In this document: in pieces, positions 24,921-34,676 of the stretch
Numbering within the stretch: position 1 is the first letter of the stretch
How the letters are laid out: each line of letters starts with the position of its first letter
Assembly (NCBI GenBank): GCA_963744575.1
Contig: CAVUUF010000016.1
Coordinates: 1 to 64,000 of the forward strand
DNA: 64,000 nucleotides
Origin: Palsa-504 sp963744575
Lineage (GTDB): Bacteria; Actinomycetota; Actinomycetes; Streptosporangiales; Streptosporangiaceae
Direction: 5' to 3'
Made by a program: the position numbers and the translations under genes
Notes under the pieces: model-generated
What the model was told of the DNA's origin: nothing
The model's input: only the letters and a program-made list of their open reading frames with translations
Database searches by the model: none

Positions 24921-26714
24921 TCAGGCGGTGAGGGTGAAGTCGAGGCGGGCGAGGTGGCTTGATCGTGTGCGGTCCAGTGGGTGGCCGGTCCAGCAGGCGT
25001 CCATCCGGATCATGTTGATCGCGGCGGCGGCGATGTTGTGCTCGAGCTGGGTCTTGGGCAGTCCGAGGTAGCGTGCCCGGCGGATCCCGGTGACGTGGGT
25101 GGCCTGGCGCATGGTGCCCTCGATGCCGGCGCGGGCGTTATAGCGTGCCTTCCACTGCGCTGAGGTCTGCTGGGTGCGGGCGCTGGCGAGCGCTTCGTGC
25201 AGCTCGCGGGAACGGATGGTGATCTGGCGGCGCCGGCTGCTGGTGCACAGCTGGCGTGCCGGGCAGGGCAGGCACGCGGTCGCCGGCCAGGACACCACGA
25301 TTGCCTCGTCCTGGCGCTGCCGGCATGGGGTCCAGGTGCTGCTGGCGATTCCTTGCGGGCAGGTCGCCTGCCGGGCATCGAAGTCGAAGGCAAACGCGGC
25401 CTTGTCATACCCGGCGCCGGCCCTGGCCTGGGCGGAGTTGTCCAGCCGCAGCGGGCTGACCAGCGTGATCCCGAAGATGCGGGCAGCGTGGATGATCAGC
25501 TCGGCCGAAGGGCAATCCCGGATCGACCAGGTGCTCGCCGGGCAGCAGCTGCCTTTCCTGCAGCTGCTGATGGACCGGGGTGAGCATCGCGGAGTCCGGG
25601 ACGGTCGCCTCGGTCGTGGCCACGCCGGTGACCAGGTTCGGCCGGTCACCCCGCCCCGGGCCGGCGGCCGGTGCCGGGCCCGTGTCCGGGCTCGCGCCGG
25701 CTTGCGCGCCAGGGGCATCGCAGGTCTCGGTGAAGTGGACCTTGTATCCGCCCCAGCCGTGGTCCCGCTTGACGCTGTAGCGGGCATCAAGGTCATATGG
25801 GGAGATCAGCTGGTCTCTGCCGGGCGGGAGACCGTCTCCCTCAGGGAGCTTCTCCCGCCGCCGCACCTCCTGCCGGCCGCCGCTGACCTCCCGGCAGAAC
25901 TGCTGGATCCAGATCCGCCGCAGCGCCTGCACGGCGGGCAGCTCCCGCAGCCACGCCGGCGCGCCCGGCCCGTGCACCTGGTCCAGCAGGAAGTAGCCCT
26001 CTGTGCCGTACCGGACCATCAGGTCCTGCCGCCCGGCCTGGCTTGCGGGCAGGTGCAGGTCATCGATCCGCGCGCCGTGCACCTGCTGCCAGGACCCATC
26101 GATCACCCCGGCCAGCCCGGCGCCGCGACCGCCAGCGCCTCCAGCGCTGCCCGCAGTGTCTCCCCGGCCAGCTCCAGCCGGTTCAGCATCCGGATCGCGC
26201 CCAGCACGTGGGTGGAATCGGTGCGCTGCCAGCCGCCGGCCCTGACCAGGCCCAGGCCGGCCAGGCGCTCCAGCAGCGCGTCCAGCGCCAGGCACGTCAG
26301 GTCACCGCCCACCAGGCGGGACCGGAACTCGCTCAGCACGCTGGCATCAAAGCCCGGATCCTCCAGCTCCAGGCCCAGCGCGTACTTCCAGGTCATCCGG
26401 TCGCGGACCGCCTCGGCGGCCTGCCGGTCAGTCAGGTTCTCAGAAAACTGCAGGACACTGGCCATCATCAGCTGGCCCGGCGAGATCCCCGGCCGGCCCC
26501 GGACCCCGAACACGGCGATAAACCGGGCATCCGCGTAGACCTCGCCCAGCTCATCGCGGATCCGCATCGCCAGGTTCCCCTGACGGCACGACGAACGCGC
26601 CATCTTCGCAGTGAGCTCGGGAACATCCGGCCAGGGCCGCGGCTGCATCGACATGACCGCACCATTCTGCGGCCAGACGAGGACAAGGGGGCAGGGCGAC
26701 CGCACAAAGAGCAT
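24921..26714 (-). pseudogene. IS1182-family transposase with two frameshifts
   Basis: The N-terminal part (from 26714 or ATG 26654) has the family's GRPGISPGQLMMASVLQFSE segment and WQRTDSTHVLGAIR, with the first Asp of the DDE triad. The frame changes near 26112 into a middle part with YDLDARYSVKRDHGWGGYKV and TGVATTEATVPDSAMLTPV, and near 25520 back into a C-terminal part with YLGLPKTQLEHNIAAAAINM. Full length would be about 590 residues. The intact element ends suggest recent arrival, yet the gene reads as inactive. Confidence 0.85.
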
Positions 26715-26761
26715 GAACTACACGCACGCCGCAGCCCCGGAAGCGACGCGGCGCGCCGCCC

Positions 26762-26790
26762 AATAAGCCAGCAGGGTCCTATAGGGTACC
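26762..26790 (-). repeat. Right inverted repeat of the IS1182-like element
   Basis: Twenty-nine bases; reverse complement starts GGTACCC and matches the left repeat apart from a few changes and one length difference near base 9. Confidence 0.85.
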
Positions 26791-26995
26791 TTTTTCTCCA
26801 CTGAAGCCGAATCCTCCACGATAAATGCGCGAGAGTCGCACTGGCTAGCGAATTAATGGTGCTTGTGTCCTTGGGGGAACCTGTGGTGCGGCTGGGATTC
26901 CGGGTAGCCTCAGGGCGCGCTGCCGCTGGCGGAAGGCGGCGGGCCGGAAATCTGTTATGCGATGGGGACCAGTCTGATCTATTCTTCCCGCCGGC

Positions 26996-29900
26996 ATGGA
27001 GTCGAGTTCTGTGACGTCTTCGTCTGCCCGGGATGCCGGGCCGAGGACCCGGCATCCCGGGCACTCAGGGGCGCCGGCCGGACGCGCCGCTGCGCGCGCC
27101 GCGGCCCGGGCCGCCCGCCGCGCGGCCATGCCGCCGATCACCTATCCGGCCGAGCTGCCCGTCAGCCAGCGCAAGGACGAGATCCTCACGGCCATCCGCG
27201 ACCACCAGGTGGTGATCATCGCGGGGGAGACCGGCTCGGGCAAGACCACCCAGATACCCAAGATCTGCCTCGAGCTGGGCCGCGGCGTCACCGGGCAGAT
27301 CGGCCACACCCAGCCGCGGCGGCTGGCGGCCAGGACGGTCGCCGAGCGGATCGCCGAGGAACTGGGCAGCCCGCTGGGCGAGGCGGTCGGCTACCAGGTC
27401 CGGTTCACCGACGTGTCCGCCGACGACACGCTGGTGAAGCTGATGACCGACGGCATCCTGCTGAATGAGCTTGCCCGCGACCGGCAGTTGCGCCGCTACG
27501 ACACGCTGATCATCGACGAGGCGCACGAGCGCAGCCTGAACATCGACTTCATCCTGGGCTATCTCAGGCAGCTGCTGCCCCGCCGCCCGGACCTGAAGGT
27601 GATCATCACCTCGGCCACCATCGACCCGGAGCGGTTCGCGGCGGCGTTCGGCGGCGCGCCGATCGTCGAGGTGTCCGGCCGGACCTACCCCGTAGAGGTC
27701 CGCTACCTGCCACTGGACCAGGACGGAGACCAGGGGCAGGCGATCAGCGACGCGATCGGCGAGCTGTCCGCCGCGGCACCCGGCGACATCCTGGTGTTCC
27801 TGTCCGGGGAGCGGGAGATCAGGGACACCGCGGACCTGCTGGCCGGGCGTGACCGGCTCGAGGTGCTCCCGCTCTACTCCCGGCTGTCCGCCGCCGAACA
27901 GCACCGGGTCTTCGAGCGCCGCCCCGCCTCCAGCTTCACCCGCCGGGTGGTGCTGGCCACCAACGTGGCCGAGACCTCGCTCACCGTGCCCGGCATCCAC
28001 TACGTCATCGATCCGGGTACCGCGCGGATTTCCCGGTACAGCCGCGGGACCAAGGTGCAGCGGCTGCCGATCGAGCCGATCTCGCAGGCGTCGGCCAACC
28101 AGCGCAAGGGCCGCTGCGGGCGCACCGCCGACGGCATCTGCATCCGGCTGTACTCGCAGGAGCACTTCGAGTCCCGGCCCGAGTTCACCGATCCGGAGAT
28201 CCTCCGCACCAACCTGGCCTCGGTCATCCTGCAGATGGCGGCCATCGGCCTGGGCGACGTCCCGAAGTTCCCGTTCATCGACCCGCCCGACGCGCGCAAC
28301 ATCGCCGACGGGCTCACCCTCCTGGCCGAGCTGAACGCGTTCAAGAACGGCCGGATCACCGGCCTGGGCCGCAAGCTGGCCCGGCTGCCGGTGGACCCGC
28401 GGATCGGCCGGATGATCCTCGAGGCGGACCGGAACGGCTGCGTCCGCGAGGTGCTGATCATCGCGGCGGCGCTGTCCATCCAGGACCCGCGAGAGCGGCC
28501 GGCCGACGCTCAGCAGGCGGCCGACGACAAGCACCGCAGGTTTGCCGACCCGGACTCGGACTTCGTCGCCTACCTGAACCTGTGGGACTACCTGGCCGAG
28601 CGGCAGCGCGAGCTGTCCTCCTCGGCCTTCCGCCGGACGTGCCGCGCCGACTTCCTGAACTACCTGCGCGTCCGGGAGTGGCAGGACCTGCAAGGGCAGC
28701 TGCAAAGGCTGGCCGGCGATCTCGGGGTGGCGGTCAGTTCTTCGTCGGCCGAACGGGCCGGGTTCCACGTTTCCCTGCTGGCTGGCTTGCTGTCGCAGAT
28801 CGGGATGAAGACCGAACCGGCCCGCCCCGCCGCATCGGCATCTGGCTCTCCTGGGCGGCGGCCGCGAGCCGAGTACCTCGGTGCCCGCAACGCGCGGTTC
28901 GCCATCTTCCCCGGGTCCAGCCTGACCAGGAAGGCGCCGGACTGGATCGTGGCCGCCGAGCTGGTCGAGACGTCCCGGCTGTGGGCGCGGACCGTGGCGC
29001 GCATCGAGCCGGAATGGGTGGAGCCGCTGGCCAGGCACCTGGTCAAGCACAGCTACAGCGAGCCGCACTGGGAGCGGAAACGGGGCGCGGTGGTCGCGCT
29101 GGAAAAGGTGACGCTGTACGGGGTGCCGCTGGTGGTGGACCGGAAGGTCCCCTACGGGCGGATCGACCCGGCGGCGGCGCGGGAGCTGTTCATCAGGCAT
29201 GCGCTGGTGGAGGGCGACTGGCAGACCAGCCACCGGTTCTTCGCCGAGAACCGGCGGCTGCTGGCCGAGGCCGAGGAGGTCGAGCACCGGGCCCGCCGCC
29301 GCGGCCTGGTGGCGAGCGAGGACGATCTGTTCGCGTTCTACGACAGAAGGATCCCGGCCAACGTGGTCTCGGCCCAGCACTTCGACACCTGGTGGAAGCA
29401 GGCCTGCCGGGCCGACCCGGGCCTGCTCACGCATCTGGCCAGCGACCTGCTCAGCGACGACGCCGCCGCGGTCAGCGAGGACTCCCACCCGGATGTCTGG
29501 ACCTCCGAGTCCGCCGGGCCCCAGCCTCTTTCCTATGCCTTCGACCCGGGCAGCGAGACCGACGGCGTGACCGTGGACATTCCGCTGAGCAGGCTCAACC
29601 AGGTGAACCCGGCCGAATTCTCCTGGCAGGTGCCCGGCCTGCGCACCGAGCTCGTCACCGAGATGATCCGGTCGCTGCCCAAGGCGCTGCGGCGCGACCT
29701 GGTGCCCGCGCCGGACGTGGCCCGGGAAGTCGTCACCAGGCTCGGGACGCCGTCCGGGGACTTGCGCGACGCGGTGGCCCGCGAGCTGCGGACGCTGCGC
29801 GGGGTGATCGTTCCCCGTGACGCCTGGGCCCTGGACAGGCTGCCGCGGCACCTGAGGATCACCGTCCGGGTGACCGACTCCGGCCGCGTGCTGGCCGAGG

Positions 29901-30832
29901 GCAAGGACGTCGCCGAGCTGCAGCGCGAGCTGCGGCCGCGGCTGCGGGCGGTGCTGTCGCGGGCGGCGGCCGGACTCACCCGCACGGGCCTGACATCGTG
30001 GGACTTCGGCGCGCTGCCGCGGGTGTTCCGCGAGGGCAGCGTGGTCGCCTACCCCGCCCTGGCCGACGCGGGCGAGACGGTGGACGTGCGCCTGTTCGAG
30101 ACCGAGGCCGCGGCCCGCGCGGCCATGTGGGCCGGCACCAGGCGGCTGATCCTGCTCGGCGCGCCGTCACCGGTGAAGTCCATCGCGGGCGGCCTGTCCA
30201 CCCGGGCCAAGCTGGCGCTCAGCCACAACCCGCACGGCGGCGTCGCGGCCATGTTCGCCAACTGCGTCAGCTGCGCCGCCGACTACCTGATGGCCGAGGC
30301 GGGCGGCCCGGCCTGGGACCGCGAGGGCTTCGAGCGGGTGTCCGCCGCGGTGCGGTCCGGCCTGCACGAGATGACCGCCGAGGTGGTGGCGCAGGTGGAG
30401 TCGGCGCTGCGCCTGGCGCATGCCATCGGGGCCCGCCTGGAGGACGCAAGCGCCGACGCGGTGCGGCCCGCCGTAGCTGACATGCGCGCGCAGCTTGACG
30501 GGCTCATCTATGCCGGGTTCGTGACCGCCACTGGCTACCGGCGGCTGCCGCACCTGATCCGCTACCTGCGCGCGATCGAGCGGCGGCTGGACAAGCTGCC
30601 CGAGAACCCGGCCCGCGACGCGGCCAGCATGGCCGTGGCCCGGCGGGTGGAGCAGGCCTACCGGCAGGCGGTCGCCGACCTGCCCGCCGCGCGGCGTGAT
30701 GGTGCCCGCCTCACCGAGGCGCGCTGGATGCTCGAGGAACTCCGGGTCAGCCTGTTCGCCCAGACCCTCGGTACCCGGGTTCCGGTTTCGGAGAACCGCA
30801 TCTTCGCCGCCCTCGGCCGGCTGCGTCCCTAG
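26996..30832 (+). CDS. hrpA: DEAH-box RNA helicase HrpA
   Basis: 1278 residues, the usual size for bacterial HrpA, which unwinds RNA and helps rescue collided ribosomes. In order: an Ala/Arg-rich N-terminus (1-44), ITYPAELPVSQRKDEIL, Walker A GETGSGKT (77-84), DEAH in LIIDEAHERS (~172), motif III SATID, motif VI QRKGRCGR, then the helicase-associated domains and a long C-terminal DUF3418 region (YDRRIPANVVSAQHFDTWWK). The ATG at 26996 is taken; MPPITYP at 27128 would be a shorter start. Stands alone between the IS element and an XRE regulator gene. Confidence 0.93.
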   Translation: MESSSVTSSSARDAGPRTRHPGHSGAPAGRAAARAAARAARRAAMPPITYPAELPVSQRKDEILTAIRDHQVVIIAGETGSGKTTQIPKICLELGRGVTGQIGHTQPRRLAARTVAERIAEELGSPLGEAVGYQVRFTDVSADDTLVKLMTDGILLNELARDRQLRRYDTLIIDEAHERSLNIDFILGYLRQLLPRRPDLKVIITSATIDPERFAAAFGGAPIVEVSGRTYPVEVRYLPLDQDGDQGQAISDAIGELSAAAPGDILVFLSGEREIRDTADLLAGRDRLEVLPLYSRLSAAEQHRVFERRPASSFTRRVVLATNVAETSLTVPGIHYVIDPGTARISRYSRGTKVQRLPIEPISQASANQRKGRCGRTADGICIRLYSQEHFESRPEFTDPEILRTNLASVILQMAAIGLGDVPKFPFIDPPDARNIADGLTLLAELNAFKNGRITGLGRKLARLPVDPRIGRMILEADRNGCVREVLIIAAALSIQDPRERPADAQQAADDKHRRFADPDSDFVAYLNLWDYLAERQRELSSSAFRRTCRADFLNYLRVREWQDLQGQLQRLAGDLGVAVSSSSAERAGFHVSLLAGLLSQIGMKTEPARPAASASGSPGRRPRAEYLGARNARFAIFPGSSLTRKAPDWIVAAELVETSRLWARTVARIEPEWVEPLARHLVKHSYSEPHWERKRGAVVALEKVTLYGVPLVVDRKVPYGRIDPAAARELFIRHALVEGDWQTSHRFFAENRRLLAEAEEVEHRARRRGLVASEDDLFAFYDRRIPANVVSAQHFDTWWKQACRADPGLLTHLASDLLSDDAAAVSEDSHPDVWTSESAGPQPLSYAFDPGSETDGVTVDIPLSRLNQVNPAEFSWQVPGLRTELVTEMIRSLPKALRRDLVPAPDVAREVVTRLGTPSGDLRDAVARELRTLRGVIVPRDAWALDRLPRHLRITVRVTDSGRVLAEGKDVAELQRELRPRLRAVLSRAAAGLTRTGLTSWDFGALPRVFREGSVVAYPALADAGETVDVRLFETEAAARAAMWAGTRRLILLGAPSPVKSIAGGLSTRAKLALSHNPHGGVAAMFANCVSCAADYLMAEAGGPAWDREGFERVSAAVRSGLHEMTAEVVAQVESALRLAHAIGARLEDASADAVRPAVADMRAQLDGLIYAGFVTATGYRRLPHLIRYLRAIERRLDKLPENPARDAASMAVARRVEQAYRQAVADLPAARRDGARLTEARWMLEELRVSLFAQTLGTRVPVSENRIFAALGRLRP

Positions 30833-31020
30833 CCTCGCCCGCCCCGCGGCCGGGCGTGTCGCTGCCCGTTTAGGGCTACATAAAGTGCTACATTTCTCCA
30901 CAGGTATCCCAAGGATCGCTGGCGCGGCGAAGAGCCGCGGAAAGGCAGGAACCGTGACCGGAGAAACCCCCGTGCGACGCCGTCTCGGTCGGCGGCGCGC
31001 TGCGCCGGTACCGGGAGAAC

Positions 31021-31806
31021 ATGGGCTATGCGCTGGAGGACGCGGCCAGCGTGCTCGAGTGTGACCGGTCCAAGATCAGCCGGATCGAGACCGGCCAGCG
31101 CGGCATCCGGCCGAAGGAACTGCGCGAACTGCTGACCGAGTACGGCGTGCCGGACCGAGAGCAGGCCGCGCTGGTCGCCATCGCCAGCCGCGGCGGCCAG
31201 CGCGGCTGGTGGCAGCGGTACCCGGACGTGCTGTCCGGGCCGTGCCTGGACTACGTCATCATGGAGGCGGCCGCCGCCGAGATCATGACCTACCAGGCGC
31301 AGGTTGTCCCGGACCTGCTGCAGACCGACGCCTACGCCCGCGCGCTCGCCGCCGCCGAGCCCGGGTACGGCACCGACCAGCAGCGAGAGGACGCCGTGGC
31401 GGCGAAGGCCGCGCGGCGCCAGGCCTTCCTCGCCGCATCCGCCGAGCGGCGCCTGTCGGTGATCCTCGGCGAGGGAGCGCTGCGCCAGGCCGTGGGAGGC
31501 CCCGGCGTGATGGCCGGGCAGGTCAGCCACCTCGTTCGGCTAATCGACGACCTTCCCGGCCTGACCATCCGGGTGCTGCCGTTCTCGGCCGGCCCGCAGC
31601 CCGCCGCGGGCGGCGCCTCGCTGGCCATCCTGCGGTTTTCCGACCCGCCCGGGCTGGGCGTCGTCTACCTGGAGACGCTGACGGACGGCGTCTACCTGGA
31701 GAGCCAGGAGGACGTCGCCCGGTACCTCCGGGCGTTCGCGCTGCTGGGTGCCGCCGCGCTGAGCCCGCCGGACAGCGCCCGGCTGCTGAGCGGCCTGCCG
31801 GACTAG
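31021..31806 (+). CDS. XRE-family regulator with DUF5753 domain, 5' end frameshifted
   Basis: 261 residues from ATG 31021: most of an N-terminal helix-turn-helix (LEDAASVLECDRSKISRIET) and a DUF5753 ligand-like domain (ETLTDGVYLESQEDVARYLR). Family members normally start about 20 residues earlier. A GTG at 30954 with AGGCAGGA upstream opens VTGETPVRRRLG in a different frame, and GGALRRYREN just before 31021 is in the frame of this gene. One extra base near 30985 therefore separates the real start from the rest. Such regulators in Streptomyces-like bacteria usually pair with a DUF397 gene; none is seen. The stop shares CTAG with the stop of the convergent small gene. Confidence 0.75.
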   Translation: MGYALEDAASVLECDRSKISRIETGQRGIRPKELRELLTEYGVPDREQAALVAIASRGGQRGWWQRYPDVLSGPCLDYVIMEAAAAEIMTYQAQVVPDLLQTDAYARALAAAEPGYGTDQQREDAVAAKAARRQAFLAASAERRLSVILGEGALRQAVGGPGVMAGQVSHLVRLIDDLPGLTIRVLPFSAGPQPAAGGASLAILRFSDPPGLGVVYLETLTDGVYLESQEDVARYLRAFALLGAAALSPPDSARLLSGLPD

Positions 31807-32018
31807 TTCGAGGGGCCGGTCACGTTGCTGCCCGGACGCCGCAACTGCTGGGTCACGGCGGCGAGCTTGTCGATGATCTCCTGGATGTCCTGGAGCGGCT
31901 TCTGGGATCCCGGCGATCGCGTCGGCGTGTCATTGCCCTGGCCGGCCACGGCATCGAAACCGCTGGCTTCGTCCGGCTCTGTTCGGCTGACGTCCTTGAC
32001 GCTGTCGCCGGGGTTCAT
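31803..32018 (-). CDS. Small acidic protein, 71 residues, unknown function
   Basis: ATG at 32018 with CAGGAGA eight bases upstream; 71 codons to TAG. The protein starts MNPGDSVKDVSRTEPDEA, is hydrophilic in the middle and has a C-terminal amphipathic helix (LQDIQEIIDKLAAVTQQL). No cysteines. I do not recognise it. It converges on the XRE/DUF5753 gene with a 4-base overlap of stops, so the two could form a regulatory pair, but they are on opposite strands. Confidence 0.5.
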   Translation of the reverse strand: MNPGDSVKDVSRTEPDEASGFDAVAGQGNDTPTRSPGSQKPLQDIQEIIDKLAAVTQQLRRPGSNVTGPSN

Positions 32019-32387
32019 GCGTGCTGTCTCCTGGAGGGATGCCTGTCGAGCGGGATGGCACCCGGCGGGGAGCGGTAATTTCCCGTCGGGAGCGGCGCGA
32101 TTAGCGCAGGGAACCATGCTAAAGCGTTTTCGCCGGTATGTCACGCATGACAGCGCGGCGCGCCGCGTGTTGTTTTCGCGCGGCCCGCCGAACGTTCCCT
32201 CGTCGCCGTCCGGTGGCCTCTAGCTGCGACGACGTGGTGTCGCCACGCATCACGGACAGCAATCCCGGCGACGGCTCAGCTGCGCCGCTAACGATTGCAG
32301 AATTTGATTCGTTTACGCCTCGTACATGCACTTGCAAATGCAAATCGCAACTGGTATCGGCCAGTTTCCGGCCGGGCCGCGGCGGCG
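32019..32387. other. Intergenic region with AT-richer stretch
   Basis: About 370 bases upstream of the 71-residue gene and downstream of the TetR gene. It includes an AT-richer segment around 32285-32355 with repeated TGCAAATGCAAA-like runs that probably holds the promoter of the small gene. No gene supported. Confidence 0.4.
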
Positions 32388-33047
32388 TCACCGGTGCCGC
32401 GGGGCGGCCTCCCGCATGTTGCTCTCCATCTCGCCGGGCAGCATCGCGGCCACCGGAAGCGGGGTGACGCCCTCCCGCTCCGGTCGCATGCCGTCGAGGA
32501 TCAGGGTCAGGTACCTGCGCCAGATATCGGCGTTGCCGGCCTGCGCAAGCTGGGCTGCCTCGGTCAGCATGAAGACGATGAACACGATGTCGGTCTGCCT
32601 GAGATCGGCCCGGAGCTGCCCGGCCGCCTGCGCCCGTTTCACCATCCGCTCGACCAGGGGAGCGTTGCGCTGCCGCGCGATCTGGACCAGGTCCCGGCCG
32701 TAGGTGGCGAACATCAGCATCTGCCTCAGGCCGAGGTCGCTCGCCATCACCCCGGCCATCCGCTCCATGAAGAACACCAGCCCGGACCACGGATCGGGGG
32801 TCTCGAGGGCCTCGTCGGCGATGGCCGCCATCAAGTCCAGGCGATCCATGAACAGCGCCTCCACCAGTTCCTCCTTGGTCCGGAACCGCCGGTAGACGGT
32901 GCCGACCCCGACCCCGGCGTGCCGCGCGATCTCATCGAGGCTGACCTCCAGGCCGCGCTCGTTGAAGACCTCCGCGGCCGCTTTCAGGATGCGCTGCCGG
33001 TTCCGCTCGGCGTCCCGCCGCAGCGGTCGCACCGTGTCCTCGGGCAC
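32388..33047 (-). CDS. TetR-family transcriptional regulator
   Basis: About 219 residues from GTG 33047, chosen because GGAGG lies 4-5 bases upstream; an ATG at 33074 would overlap the operator. The N-terminal helix-turn-helix reads RILKAAAEVFNERG, then VSLDEIARHAGVGVGTVYRR; the rest is the ligand-binding helical domain. It is divergent from an MFS drug exporter gene, the classic layout in which the repressor controls both. Repeated GGAGA/TCTCC dyads lie between the genes. Confidence 0.88.
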   Translation of the reverse strand: MPEDTVRPLRRDAERNRQRILKAAAEVFNERGLEVSLDEIARHAGVGVGTVYRRFRTKEELVEALFMDRLDLMAAIADEALETPDPWSGLVFFMERMAGVMASDLGLRQMLMFATYGRDLVQIARQRNAPLVERMVKRAQAAGQLRADLRQTDIVFIVFMLTEAAQLAQAGNADIWRRYLTLILDGMRPEREGVTPLPVAAMLPGEMESNMREAAPRHR

Positions 33048-33064
33048 TGAACCTCCAGAGAAAA

Positions 33065-33083
33065 GTGGAGACAACTTCTCCGC
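33065..33083. promoter_or_regulatory. Candidate TetR operator in the TetR/MFS intergenic region
   Basis: The dyad GGAGA-N5-TCTCC (33067-33081) sits between the divergent genes. Related half-sites CCTCC/GGAG occur at 33051-33056 and 33107-33110 / 33117-33120, so the region carries several copies of one box. This is the expected binding place for the adjacent regulator. Confidence 0.5.
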
Positions 33084-33136
33084 TTCGTGCTACCGTGTAG
33101 CTAACCGGAGAAAGTACCTCCAGATTGGTGAAGCTC

Positions 33137-34666
33137 ATGTCGGATGTCAACTCCACCAGCGATGCCGCCCGGGGGGACCGGCGGCGCTGGGTCGTCCTCG
33201 GCGTGATCGGCATCGCGCAGCTGATGGTGGTCCTCGACGCCACGATCATGAACATCGCACTGCCCTCCGCGCAGCGTGCGCTGCACTTCACCACGGTGGA
33301 CCGGCAGTGGGTGGTCACCGCCTACACGCTGGCCTTCGGCAGCCTGCTGCTGCTCGGCGGGCGGCTGGCTGACCTGCTCGGCCGGAAGGTGACGTTCCTG
33401 GCCGGGCTGGTCGGCTTTGCGGGCGTGTCGGCCATCGGCGGCGCCTCGGTCAACTTCGCCATGCTGGTGATCGCGCGGGCCTGCCAGGGCGCGTTCGCCG
33501 CGCTGCTGGTGCCGTCGGCGCTGTCCCTGTTGACGACCACGTTCACCGAGCCGAAGGATCGCGGCAAGGCGTTCGGCGTCTACGGCGCGATCGCCGCGGC
33601 CGGCGGCGCGGTGGGCCTGCTGCTCGGCGGCGTACTGACCGAGTACCTGTCCTGGCGGTGGACGCTGTACGTCAACCTGTTCTTCGCGGGCGTGGCCTTC
33701 ACCGGCGGACTGCTGCTGCTGGAGCGGCACCCGTCCCGGGTCAAGCCCCAGCTTGACATCCCCGGCGTGGTGCTGGTGTCCGGCGCCGTGTTCTGCCTGG
33801 TCTACGGGTTCTCGAACGCGGCCACGCACAACTGGCACACGCCGTCCACGTGGGGTTTCCTGGTCGTCGGCGTGGTGCTGCTGATCGCGTTCGCGTTCTG
33901 GCAGAGCCGGGCGCCCCACCCGCTGCTCCCGCCGCGGATCGTCCTGGACCGCAACCGGGGCGGCGCCTACGCGTCCATGCTCATCGCCTCGGCCGGGATG
34001 TTCGGGACGTTCCTGTTCCTGACCTACTACCTGCAGCAGACGCTGGGATACTCACCGGTCGTCACCGGCTTCGCGTTCCTGCCGATCGCGGGCGGCATCG
34101 CCGTCGCGGCGAACCTGTCCACGATCGTGCTGATGCCCAGGATCGGGCCCAAGCCCCTGGTGCCGGCGGGAATGCTGATCGGGGCGGGCGCCATGGTCTG
34201 GTTCGCGCAGCTGGGCCCGCACACCGCCTATGTAGACGGGGTGCTCGGCCCGCTCATCATGACCGGGGCCGGCCTCGGCCTGGTGATCGCGCCGTCGATC
34301 AACACCGGGACGTTCGGGGTGGCGCCGCAGGACGCCGGCGTGGCCTCGGCCACCGTCACGGTCGGCCAGCAGCTCGGCGCCTCGATCGGCACCTCGCTGC
34401 TGAACACCATCTTCGCCAGCGCGGTCGCGTCGTACATCACCGCGCACATCGCCTCGGCCCGGGTGATCGGCCGGGCGGCCCTGATCGGGCAGGGGCTGGC
34501 CCACGGCTATGACACCGCGTTCTGGTGGACGGCCGGCCTCCTGGCCGGCGGCGCGATCATCGGCGGCATCCTGTTCCGCCCCGGGCCGCTGTACCGCAAG
34601 GACGGCCAGGCCCAGGACGCCGGGGTCCTGGCGGAGACCGAGGCAGGCCCCGCGCTCCCGGCGTAA
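33137..34666 (+). CDS. MFS multidrug efflux transporter (DHA2, 14 TM)
   Basis: 509 residues. Early motif LDATIMNIALPSAQRAL and motif A GGRLADLLGRK are those of DHA2 drug:proton antiporters; about 14 helices are apparent. I take ATG 33137 (GGTGAAG upstream) over a TTG at 33125. Divergent TetR gene suggests induction by substrate. The substrate is not predictable. The DUF574 gene converges on it 10 bases downstream. Confidence 0.9.
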   Translation: MSDVNSTSDAARGDRRRWVVLGVIGIAQLMVVLDATIMNIALPSAQRALHFTTVDRQWVVTAYTLAFGSLLLLGGRLADLLGRKVTFLAGLVGFAGVSAIGGASVNFAMLVIARACQGAFAALLVPSALSLLTTTFTEPKDRGKAFGVYGAIAAAGGAVGLLLGGVLTEYLSWRWTLYVNLFFAGVAFTGGLLLLERHPSRVKPQLDIPGVVLVSGAVFCLVYGFSNAATHNWHTPSTWGFLVVGVVLLIAFAFWQSRAPHPLLPPRIVLDRNRGGAYASMLIASAGMFGTFLFLTYYLQQTLGYSPVVTGFAFLPIAGGIAVAANLSTIVLMPRIGPKPLVPAGMLIGAGAMVWFAQLGPHTAYVDGVLGPLIMTGAGLGLVIAPSINTGTFGVAPQDAGVASATVTVGQQLGASIGTSLLNTIFASAVASYITAHIASARVIGRAALIGQGLAHGYDTAFWWTAGLLAGGAIIGGILFRPGPLYRKDGQAQDAGVLAETEAGPALPA

Positions 34667-34676
34667 CCCGGGCTGA

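Larger units (their letters stand above)
24888..26790 (-). mobile_element. IS1182-like insertion sequence, 1903 bp
   Basis: The ends are near-perfect inverted repeats: 24888-24917 begins GGTACCCTGGATGGACCCTG and the right end (26762-26790, read inward) begins GGTACCCTATAGGACCCTG; both continue to GCTGG-TTATT-type sequence. TTTT flanks the element on each side (24884-24887 and 26791-26794), consistent with a 4-bp target duplication. The element carries one transposase gene on the minus strand. Confidence 0.85.

Noticed and set aside
27065..29851. 928-codon open frame on the minus strand inside hrpA
   Set aside because: It is a codon-position shadow of the well-supported HrpA gene, as is usual in high-GC DNA; no domain or start site.
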